The translations under genes were made by a program, and so were the position numbers. The notes beneath the pieces are model-generated. The model was not told the origin of the DNA and ran no database searches. It saw nothing but the letters and a program-made list of their open reading frames with translations. DNA of 40,190 nucleotides from Arthrobacter sp. Bi83 (GTDB lineage Bacteria; Actinomycetota; Actinomycetes; Actinomycetales; Micrococcaceae). Positions 1 to 5,824 of this stretch are shown here, one piece after another. Location: positions 1 to 40,190 of the forward strand of contig NZ_CAKKLY010000047.1 of the NCBI RefSeq assembly GCF_918698095.1. Reading direction: 5' to 3'. Numbering within the stretch: the stretch's first letter is position 1; every line of letters begins with the position of its first letter.

Positions 1-1100
1 CCGTCCGCGGTGGTGGTGGTGGGTTGGGTGCGGGGGTTGGTGGCGGTGTTCATGGCGGTGAGGAGGTGTTCGTATTGGTCGGTGGTGGCGAAGATTTCCA
101 GGTGGTGGAGGCCGCGGCGGGGCCGGCGCGTGAAGGCGCCTTGGCGGTGGCGGAGTTCTTCTTCGCTGGGTTCGGTGCCGTCCTGATCGATGGCGTCGGT
201 CCAGCGGTGGGCGATGCGGAGCAGGAAGTCGTGGTCGTTCTCCAGGGCGGTGCGGTTCAGGGCGGCCTCCATGGTGTGGAGGGTGGCGGGGTCGGTGATG
301 GGGCGGGCCTTGTCCAGGGCGGTGGTGATGATGGTTCCGGCGCGGGAGGCGATGGTCCCGGCGGCGAGGTTCGCGGCGGTCTGTTCGCAGGCGGGGGGCA
401 TGGGGTGGGCGTTGAGGCCGGTGCGGGGCAGCACGGCCGCGGCGAGGGCGAGCCGGCGGCGGGCTTCGCCGATGCTGATCCGGAGCCGGACCCGGAGGTA
501 TTCGGCGGTGTTCCGGCACCCGTCATCGGCAGGCACAGACCGCACCCGCGCCGGCCCCGGCGCTGTTCCCGGCGCCGCGGCTGCGGACATCGCTCCGGAT
601 CCGGTGACGTCCCCTGCGGTGTCGGTGTCGGTGCCCCAGCCGGTGGTCCAGCCGGTGGCTTTGGCCGCGGGGCCGGCGGCGTTGACCGCCTCGGTGCGGG
701 TCCGTTCCACCGCGGCCGCGGCGAGCAGCTGAAGGTGCTCGGTCCGGCGGGAGAGCTCCTCGGTCAGGTCCGCGAAATCCGCCGCCTCCCGGAAGGAAGC
801 CAGCCCGAGTTCGTTGTCCGCGGCGTCGACTGCCGATGCCAGCGCCTCCAGACACTGTTCCAGGGCCTCAGCAGCCCCGCCACTGAAGGCGGTGCCAGTA
901 GACGTCACGCCGGTGACAGACCCGCTGGTGACAGCACCGCCGGCGGCGGCACCGCCGTCGGACGCCGCGTGATCCGTGAGCAAAGCTGAAGCGGGAACGC
1001 TGCGAAGCGCGCGGCCCCGCAACAGGGAAGCCGCGCTAAGGCCCGGCGTTACCGCCTGGCCCGCGGTGTGATCCGCTGCGTGTTCCCCCATGGCTTCCAT
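1..1100 (-). CDS. DUF222 / HNH endonuclease-type protein (13E12 repeat family), C-terminus cut by window edge
   Basis: Reading the minus strand from the ATG at 1100 gives an open frame that runs off the left edge, about 366 residues with no stop. It begins MEAMGEHAADHTAGQ. A low-complexity Ala/Gly/Thr-rich stretch follows, then a helical region (EALEQCLEALASAVDAADNE, later EELSRRTEHLQLLAAAAV) and the DUF222 core with RNTAEYLRVRLRISIGEARRR and RPRRGLHHLEIFATTDQYEH. This is the N-terminal DUF222 module that normally precedes a C-terminal HNH nuclease domain; the HNH part would lie outside the window. A second in-frame ATG at 1091 is an alternative start. Neither has a strong Shine-Dalgarno. The family is multicopy in Arthrobacter and Mycobacterium genomes and its biological role is unknown. 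Family assignment is confident; the presence of an intact HNH domain is only inferred. Confidence 0.85.
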   Translation of the reverse strand, partial: MEAMGEHAADHTAGQAVTPGLSAASLLRGRALRSVPASALLTDHAASDGGAAAGGAVTSGSVTGVTSTGTAFSGGAAEALEQCLEALASAVDAADNELGLASFREAADFADLTEELSRRTEHLQLLAAAAVERTRTEAVNAAGPAAKATGWTTGWGTDTDTAGDVTGSGAMSAAAAPGTAPGPARVRSVPADDGCRNTAEYLRVRLRISIGEARRRLALAAAVLPRTGLNAHPMPPACEQTAANLAAGTIASRAGTIITTALDKARPITDPATLHTMEAALNRTALENDHDFLLRIAHRWTDAIDQDGTEPSEEELRHRQGAFTRRPRRGLHHLEIFATTDQYEHLLTAMNTATNPRTQPTTTTAD

Positions 1101-1110
1101 AGGAAAACTT

Positions 1111-1128
1111 TGTCAGAGGGGTCTGACA
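1111..1128. promoter_or_regulatory. Perfect inverted repeat upstream of the DUF222/HNH gene
   Basis: TGTCAGA-GGGG-TCTGACA has perfect 7-bp arms and a 4-bp centre. It starts 11 bp upstream of the DUF222 ATG. On the minus strand an A-rich TAAAAA, usable as a -10 element, lies just upstream of it, so the repeat would sit at or just after the transcription start. It could be an operator or a hairpin in the 5' leader. Function is inferred from position and symmetry only. Confidence 0.5.
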
Positions 1129-1253
1129 TTTTTAGCTGCGCAAGGATAACCGAGTTGAAGGGAGCGAAATCTTAAATGGATGGCCACGAAGATAGACCGA
1201 ACAGCCACAGACCACGGCCTGGCGGGAAACGTTGTCGCGAACCGACCGACGGA

Positions 1254-1676
1254 CTACGTCTCTGAAACAGCGGACTCCCTGCTCTGCGAGCTGCCCTTAG
1301 ATCCGGAACCGCCCGCAGACGGCTCCTTCTGCCAAGGCCATCTGCCTGTGATTTCCAGTTCCAGCGAGAAGCTCAGGAAAGTACGGATGAGCACGATGAT
1401 GGCCAGCACGCCGACACTTTCAAACGTCGGAGTGACGGCTACGGTGCGGATGATGTCGGCTGCAACGAGGAGTTCCAGTCCTAGCAGAATGGAGCGGCCG
1501 AGCAGTTGGCGGTACGAGCGGTAGACGGACATGCGCCCGGCATCGGCGGGCAGGCGCCGGGGCTGGTAGCCGCGCAGTGCCATGGGGATCGAGACCACAG
1601 CGCCGATCACCATTACAGCCACGCCTGCGAAGTCCATGAACCTGCCGACTGCTTCAATAATGTGCTGAAAATCCAT
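1254..1676 (-). CDS. DUF1622 family membrane protein
   Basis: A 140-residue protein with about three hydrophobic segments: residues ~14-34 (FAGVAVMVIGAVVSIPMAL), ~60-80 (GRSILLGLELLVAADIIRTV) and ~85-105 (ESVGVLAIIVLIRTFLSFSL). A polar, Ser/Gly-rich C-terminal tail follows. The motif GLELLVAADIIRTVAVTPT followed by IRTFLSFSLELEITGRWPW is typical of DUF1622, a family of small integral membrane proteins of unknown function. AGGGG lies about 5 nt before the ATG and supports this start. The gene stands alone, with about 150 bp to the DUF222 gene and about 100 bp to the epimerase gene on the same strand. No function is proposed. Confidence 0.85.
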   Translation of the reverse strand: MDFQHIIEAVGRFMDFAGVAVMVIGAVVSIPMALRGYQPRRLPADAGRMSVYRSYRQLLGRSILLGLELLVAADIIRTVAVTPTFESVGVLAIIVLIRTFLSFSLELEITGRWPWQKEPSAGGSGSKGSSQSRESAVSET

Positions 1677-1779
1677 CGGGCCCCTCGTTGAAGTTGCGTT
1701 CGGTCTCGTTCGGTCCGGGCTGGTTCCCGTTTCCCCAGCGAGCTTGGTCCGGGCGGCCGGTGCTGCTTAGAGCAACGGC

Positions 1780-2640
1780 CTAGGGGTGCCGCACTCCAAC
1801 CCCGGCCAGAATGTCGCGGTATCCCTCACGAAACGTCGGATAGGCGAAGGAATATCCGGTCCCTCGCAGCAACGCGTTGCTGCATCGCTTGTTGCCGCCG
1901 CGCGCCTCGCCAACCGGGCCCGACGGCGGGACATCGAGCCCCAGCTCCGATGCCAGGAACCGCAGGACATCACCGAGTTCGGCAGGATCGTCGTCAACCC
2001 CGATATAGACAGGCGCGGGCTCCTCGGCCATGGTGCACAGTCGAAGGATGGCGCCGGCGGCGTCGTCCCGGTGAATCCGGTTGGTGTATCGCTTGTCTTC
2101 GGGGATCACGGCCGACCCGCTGCGGACCTGATCTATTAGCCTTGTACGCCCGGGCCCGTAGATGCCCCCGAGGCGTAGCACCACAGCCGTCGTGGACGTC
2201 CCGTGCAGCCGCGTCAGGAGCAGATCCTCGGCCTCGCGGAGGATGCGGCCAGAGAAGCTGCCGGGTGCCGGCGTCGTGCTTTCATCCACCCAATCGCCGC
2301 CGGCGTCGCCGTAAACGGCGGTGGAGGAGACAAACAGGACGCGACGCGGCGTCACACCGTCGCGCACGAGCGCGTCCAGGACATGTGAAAGGCCGTCCAC
2401 GTACGCCGCACGGTATGCCGCCTCAGTCGGCGAATCGGCGGCAACGGCAACGACGACGGCGGTTGTATCTGCCGGGACCGGCGGAAGGTCAGCGGTGCTC
2501 AGGTCAGCCGCCGCCCCTTCGATTTCCACTGGCAGTTTCGCGGGCGAACGCCGCCACCCCACAACGCGGTGCCCGGCTGCGGCGAACCGCAGCCCGACTT
2601 CGGTGCCCAGGTCGCCACAGCCTGCCAGAAGGATAGTCAT
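1780..2640 (-). CDS. NAD-dependent epimerase/dehydratase (YeeZ-like atypical SDR)
   Basis: A 286-residue Rossmann-fold protein. The N-terminal MTILLAGCGDLGTEVGLRFA is the glycine-rich dinucleotide-binding loop in the GCGDLG form seen in YeeZ-like atypical SDRs. RRVLFVSSTAVYGD holds the equivalent of the catalytic Ser/Tyr region, and VLRLGGIYGPGR is the conserved active-site/substrate loop of NAD-dependent epimerases. NRIHRDDAAGAILRL is the usual later motif. Length matches the family (about 270-290). It is followed on the same strand by nothing close; the MSMEG_6728 gene upstream ends only 8 bp before this start, so the two are probably co-transcribed. The substrate is unknown; a nucleotide-sugar or a redox repair role are both possible. 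Confidence 0.85.
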   Translation of the reverse strand: MTILLAGCGDLGTEVGLRFAAAGHRVVGWRRSPAKLPVEIEGAAADLSTADLPPVPADTTAVVVAVAADSPTEAAYRAAYVDGLSHVLDALVRDGVTPRRVLFVSSTAVYGDAGGDWVDESTTPAPGSFSGRILREAEDLLLTRLHGTSTTAVVLRLGGIYGPGRTRLIDQVRSGSAVIPEDKRYTNRIHRDDAAGAILRLCTMAEEPAPVYIGVDDDPAELGDVLRFLASELGLDVPPSGPVGEARGGNKRCSNALLRGTGYSFAYPTFREGYRDILAGVGVRHP

Positions 2641-2648
2641 GTCTGCCC

Positions 2649-3560
2649 TTACAGCGCAGGAACTGGGAAGAACACTCGGGGATCCTGCAGCAGGGCTGGG
2701 TAGTCGAACGCTGAACGGTCAATGATCTCGGTGACTTTGAAGTTGCGGCCGAAGCGGCCGTCGTCGAGCGTGATGGGCCGGCCGAGAACCATGCCGACGG
2801 CGAACTTGCTGCCGCCTTCAAACGGTACGGCCACCGGCGACTTGCCGGGCAGGGTGGAGAAGGCCGCTTCCTGGCGCTGGCGTTTCCGCGACGGCTTCTT
2901 GACGAGCTGCTTGGGAGGCAACTTGCGGGCGACCTTGGACGGGCGGCGCGAGCCTGAGTCCGCGTAGACCGGCTGGTAGTCGTCTTCGGTGCTGGCCGCA
3001 GTCAGGGGTGCACGTCCCACGGCCGGCAGTCCCACTTTGTCCAAACGTTCGGGGTCGATGTCACCCACGTGCTCGCGCAGGATCCACAGCACGTCGTCCT
3101 CCGGGTCCTCGGGCAGGAACTCGTGGCGGGGTTCAGGCCAGACATACTCCAGGTCGGCTTCCGTGTCCGGGAAAACCGGCGCATAGAACCGCGGATCCTT
3201 CCGGATGAGGTTGGAACGGTGGCTCAGGTGCAGTTCGGGGTCGCCCAGCCATGGCGGCATGGCGATTTTGGCGGCGTAATCCGGGTGGGCCGCCTGTGGG
3301 GCGAACTCGCGAATGTTGTCTCGGGTGTTGTCCGCAAACCCCCGCTTGGTCCACTCGTCGGCCATGGCCAGGCCGTACATGGTGAGCGCCGGGACGTAAC
3401 CCATCCACATGCGGATGGCCGGGTGTGACTGCCAGCCGTACTCCGGGATCACCAGCGCACGCAGTGTTTGCAGCGCCTCGACGCGCTGCTTGCCGAGCCT
3501 GGCGGGGTCCAGCACGGCAGCGCTTTGCTGGAAATCGGGATACGGAAGGAAGGTTTGCAT
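2649..3560 (-). CDS. MSMEG_6728 family protein (Pyr_excise-like N-terminal region)
   Basis: A 303-residue protein taken from the ATG at 3560, which gives the family-typical start MQTFLPYPDFQQSAAVLDPA. Upstream in-frame codons back to 3614 have no family resemblance. The N-terminal ~130 residues (RLGKQRVEALQTLRAL, HPAIRMWMGY) are the conserved part. This region is related to the pyrimidine-dimer DNA glycosylase/endonuclease V fold in domain databases, but a repair activity has not been shown for this family as far as I know. The C-terminal third is Lys/Arg-rich (KVARKLPPKQLVKKPSRKR) and then contains a KOW-like FAVGMVLGRPITLDDGRFGR segment. It ends 8 bp before the epimerase gene start on the same strand, indicating a two-gene transcript. 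Confidence 0.8.
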   Translation of the reverse strand: MQTFLPYPDFQQSAAVLDPARLGKQRVEALQTLRALVIPEYGWQSHPAIRMWMGYVPALTMYGLAMADEWTKRGFADNTRDNIREFAPQAAHPDYAAKIAMPPWLGDPELHLSHRSNLIRKDPRFYAPVFPDTEADLEYVWPEPRHEFLPEDPEDDVLWILREHVGDIDPERLDKVGLPAVGRAPLTAASTEDDYQPVYADSGSRRPSKVARKLPPKQLVKKPSRKRQRQEAAFSTLPGKSPVAVPFEGGSKFAVGMVLGRPITLDDGRFGRNFKVTEIIDRSAFDYPALLQDPRVFFPVPAL

Positions 3561-3729
3561 CCTTTCAGTCTGACGCCCCGCGCCCGATGTGCCAATTACG
3601 GTGTCCGAGCCCACACGTTCGCAAACGCCCAGCCCAAATGAAGGTGTTCACATAGTGGACCTATGCATACACCAATGTGCGCCGACCACTAAGATAGCCG
3701 AAACCTCACCAGCGTCTGGAAGCCCTCAC

Positions 3730-4356
3730 ATGACTCTTACCTCTCCCGCGCCCCTGTTGCCCGCGCCCTCAGCGGCCAAATCACACGGGTCACAGGCGCC
3801 TCAGCACTTCGTTCCGAAGTACGGCAAAATGCTTGGCCCCGAGGCAAACGGCATCCTGGTTCTGGACGAGTTTACGCTCGATCCGGCGGCCGCCCGCAAG
3901 GACCAGCACCGCTTTCGAACGGCACTCGCTTCCGTCGCGTTGACTCTGCGCCGGCTGGTGGCCCTGCGCGTTGTGATCGCGATCGTCGCTGTTGCCAACC
4001 TGCCGCTGTTCCTGATGTCGACGGGCTGGTGGATTTACGCCGTCTCGCTCGCTCTGGTCATCGGAGTGCACCTGGCAGTGAACTGGCTGAACAAACACGA
4101 ACCGCGGGTGAAGCAGCGCCACGAGCTTGAACTCCACCGGCACCGCGAACACAGCGCCAACTACCGCAAGGTGCGTGACGCCGTGAAGTTCGTCATCGAC
4201 ACCCCTTCCCGCATGAACGAGCACCTCTACCTGGAGCTGCTCCACGCCAAGCGGGTCGCCCTGCACCTCGCATCGGGCACAGTGGCCCTGCTGGACACGA
4301 GCGACGACGCCGCCTGGAAGGTGCGCATCGTTCGTGAACTGCCGGCAGCAGCCTAA
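3730..4356 (+). CDS. Hypothetical membrane protein with two transmembrane helices
   Basis: A 208-residue protein starting at ATG 3730 (MTLTSPAPLLPAPSAAKS). I prefer this start because upstream in-frame sequence has no protein-like composition. A Pro/Ala-rich N-terminus of about 45 residues is followed by a soluble segment. Two adjacent hydrophobic helices come next (LVALRVVIAIVAVANLPLFL and WWIYAVSLALVIGVHLAVNW), and then a charged, helix-prone region rich in His and Arg (KQRHELELHRHREHSANYRK). The C-terminal part (HLYLELLHAKRVALHLASGT) looks soluble. I do not recognise the family. It stands alone and is convergent with rpf, from which it is separated by a 480-bp hairpin-rich spacer. Confidence 0.75.
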   Translation: MTLTSPAPLLPAPSAAKSHGSQAPQHFVPKYGKMLGPEANGILVLDEFTLDPAAARKDQHRFRTALASVALTLRRLVALRVVIAIVAVANLPLFLMSTGWWIYAVSLALVIGVHLAVNWLNKHEPRVKQRHELELHRHREHSANYRKVRDAVKFVIDTPSRMNEHLYLELLHAKRVALHLASGTVALLDTSDDAAWKVRIVRELPAAA

Positions 4357-4423
4357 GGCGACGCCTCAGAAGTAACCGCCTGACGCCTGCCAGGCAGTAG
4401 CATCAGCAACTGAACAGACAACG

Positions 4424-4460
4424 ACGCCGGGACGCCCCACAATGGGGACGTCCCGGCGTT
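4424..4460. terminator. GC-rich hairpin 1 of the 4.4-4.8 kb cluster
   Basis: ACGCCGGGACG pairs perfectly with CGTCCCGGCGT, and CCCCA pairs with TGGGG further in, giving a stem of about 16 bp with one bulge. It sits 67 bp after the stop of the membrane protein gene. The plus-strand continuation GTATTGCTTT is modestly T-rich. It is probably the terminator for that gene. Confidence 0.55.
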
Positions 4461-4504
4461 GTATTGCTTTAAGGGAAAGACTTGAGAGGAAGAACCGCTG
4501 GAAA

Positions 4505-4547
4505 ACGACGGCGGGCGCCACCCGCGAACGTCACGTTCCGGCGTCGT
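4505..4547. repeat. Compound inverted repeat (outer stem enclosing two small hairpins)
   Basis: ACGACG at 4505 pairs with CGTCGT ending at 4547. The interior contains two consecutive hairpins, GCGGG...CCCGC (4511-4525) and GAACGT-C-ACGTTC (4526-4538). The whole could fold as a three-way junction. No function is known to me. Confidence 0.4.
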
Positions 4548-4623
4548 CCCCGGTTCAGCAGCGACCTGACGCCCGGGTGCGCGAAGCGGACAGTCCGGAC
4601 GCCCGACTGATCCAGGCGAATGA

Positions 4624-4658
4624 CGCCGGGCCGCCCCGCAGAGGGGAGCGGCCCGGCG
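4624..4658. repeat. GC-rich hairpin 2 of the cluster
   Basis: CGCCGGGCCGC pairs with GCGGCCCGGCG (11 bp, perfect), and the CCCC / GGGG inside extends the stem. The arm is nearly identical to that of the hairpin at 4738-4775 and shares ACGCCGGG with the one at 4424-4460. Confidence 0.5.
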
Positions 4659-4737
4659 GCCATCGTGGCGAATGACCGCCTGCTGCGGAAGAAAACACGT
4701 TCGCGCGCTGACGTATGAAAAGCCAGTTAAAAGAACG

Positions 4738-4775
4738 ACGCCGGGCCGCCCCCACAAAGTGGAGCGGCCCGGCGT
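4738..4775. terminator. GC-rich hairpin 3 of the cluster, 62 bp after rpf
   Basis: ACGCCGGGCCGC pairs perfectly with GCGGCCCGGCGT (12 bp), and CCCCAC / GTGGA partly extends the stem inward. It lies 62 bp downstream of the rpf stop on the minus strand and is the likely rpf terminator. No long T run follows, which is common for actinobacterial terminators. Confidence 0.5.
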
Positions 4776-4836
4776 TGGACTACAGGGGTGGGTCTACACG
4801 ACAGTGCGGAACTGTCAGCAGGCCACGGCCGCCAAA

Positions 4837-5523
4837 TTAGGCAGGCAGCTGCAGAACCTGGCCAACGAACACCAGGTCGGGGTCGGCGATGGTGGCAGCG
4901 TTGGCGTCGGCGAGGCTCTGCCAGCCGCCGTCAACACCGAGCTTGTCGGCGATCTTGCTCAGGGTGTCGCCGGCCTGAACGGTGTACGTCTCGCCGCTCA
5001 CGGCGACGGCAGCCACATGCTTGGCCTGGACGGGGGCTTCGGCCTGCACGGGAGCCTGGACCGGGGCCGCGGTGGCGACCGGGGCCTGGGCAACCGGAGC
5101 AGTCTGAACCGGTGCGGCCTGGACGGGTGCACTCTGCGGCAGGATCTGCGGGGCAGCTGCGGTAGCGCCGCCGCTCAGGCCCAGCTTGGCGGCGCAGGCT
5201 GGCCATGCGCCCCAGCCCTGGCCGGCCTGGACCTTTTCGGCTACAGCGATCTGCTGGGCGCGGGAGGCGCCTTGAGGGGAGCCGGTGCCGCCGTAGGCGG
5301 CCCAAGTCTGCGGGGTGAACTGCAGGCCGCCGGAGAAACCGTTGCCGGTGTTCGTGGCCCAGTTACCGCCGCTCTCGCACTGGGCGAGGGCGTCCCAGGT
5401 GGAGGTGCTGGCGGTGGGGGTTGCCGCGTTTGCGGCGGTGGCGGAAAGTGCAAGCCCTGCAACAGAAACGGCGGCGAGAGTTACTCCACGGCGCGCGGCA
5501 GTGCTGAAAGTAGATTTCTTCAT
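4837..5523 (-). CDS. rpf: Resuscitation-promoting factor: secreted transglycosylase-like domain plus LysM
   Basis: A 228-residue secreted protein. Residues 1-33 are a signal peptide (KK, hydrophobic VTLAAVSVAGLALSATA, cleavage near ANA-A). Residues ~40-112 are the Rpf domain: STWDALAQCESGGNWATNTG carries the catalytic Glu50 in CESGGNW, followed by GFSGGLQFTPQTWAAYGG and the second conserved Cys in WGAWPACAAKLG. A Pro/Val/Gln/Ala-rich linker (repeated APVQ units) leads to a C-terminal LysM domain (~180-228, TYTVQAGDTLSKIADKLGV). Rpf proteins cleave peptidoglycan glycan strands and promote regrowth from dormancy. AGGAG lies about 10 nt before the ATG. A leader of about 185 nt separates the gene from a probable promoter, which suggests post-transcriptional control. 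RpfA/RpfE-type naming is not resolved. Confidence 0.95.
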   Translation of the reverse strand: MKKSTFSTAARRGVTLAAVSVAGLALSATAANAATPTASTSTWDALAQCESGGNWATNTGNGFSGGLQFTPQTWAAYGGTGSPQGASRAQQIAVAEKVQAGQGWGAWPACAAKLGLSGGATAAAPQILPQSAPVQAAPVQTAPVAQAPVATAAPVQAPVQAEAPVQAKHVAAVAVSGETYTVQAGDTLSKIADKLGVDGGWQSLADANAATIADPDLVFVGQVLQLPA

Positions 5524-5707
5524 GGTGGGATGCTCCTGAGGCCACCCGCGCTCGGTCCGTCCCCGGACGTTGTCGCGCTACCGCCCGCCCCTGACAAATA
5601 GAGGTCATTTCGGTGTCCGCCGGCCGGGCAGTAACTGGTGGAGGCGGCACCGGGCATTCATGGGCCCGCGTGGCGCGGGCATGTGTTCAACGGTAAAGCA
5701 GTGAGTC
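5524..5707 (-). promoter_or_regulatory. Long 5' leader of rpf; candidate structured RNA
   Basis: Between the likely promoter and the rpf ATG lies about 185 nt of non-coding, GC-rich sequence with possible stems, for example CCCGCG-CCA-CGCGGG at 5665-5679 on the minus strand. Near the 3' end GTCCGGGGACGGACCGAGCG precedes the Shine-Dalgarno. Actinobacterial rpf genes are known targets of the c-di-AMP (ydaO-type) riboswitch. I cannot confirm that consensus by eye, so the identity is an inference. Confidence 0.4.
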
Positions 5708-5713
5708 CCCGTT

Positions 5714-5742
5714 ATCAAATCGAGATCAATATTGACAGTCAA
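5714..5742 (-). promoter_or_regulatory. Candidate SigA-type promoter of rpf
   Basis: On the minus strand TTGACT (5737-5742) is followed by a 17-nt spacer and TTTGAT (5714-5719), with TGATAA overlapping it by one step. The position about 190 nt upstream of the rpf start predicts a long leader. Confidence 0.5.
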
Positions 5743-5787
5743 GTGGGCGGCTGGAGGCCCATGTGACAGGCGCCCAAGTCGAGCGGG

Positions 5788-5815
5788 GGCCGCCGCAGAC
5801 GGGTCCGCGGCGGCC
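5788..5815 (-). terminator. Hairpin terminator downstream of the UvrA paralogue
   Basis: GGCCGCCGC and GCGGCGGCC form a perfect 9-bp stem with a 10-nt loop, just past the stop codon at 5825. There is no T run on the minus strand. Confidence 0.55.
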
Positions 5816-5824
5816 TCTTTCGCC

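Larger units (their letters stand above)
4357..4836. other. 480-bp spacer filled with GC-rich hairpins between convergent genes
   Basis: No convincing coding sequence is present on either strand. The segment holds at least four inverted-repeat structures (entries at 4424, 4505, 4624 and 4738), three of which share the arm ACGCCGGG / CCCGGCGT. It lies between the 3' ends of two convergent genes, as expected for bidirectional terminators, but one hairpin would be enough for that. Confidence 0.7.

Noticed and set aside
24..989. A 321-codon plus-strand open frame opposite the DUF222 gene
   Set aside because: Its translation is Gly/Val/Arg-rich low complexity without family motifs, while the minus strand gives a recognisable DUF222 protein. 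High GC makes long antisense frames common.
4357..4836. Spacer considered as a small non-coding RNA gene or attachment site
   Set aside because: No promoter or tRNA-like sequence is visible, and terminator hairpins explain the structures more simply.
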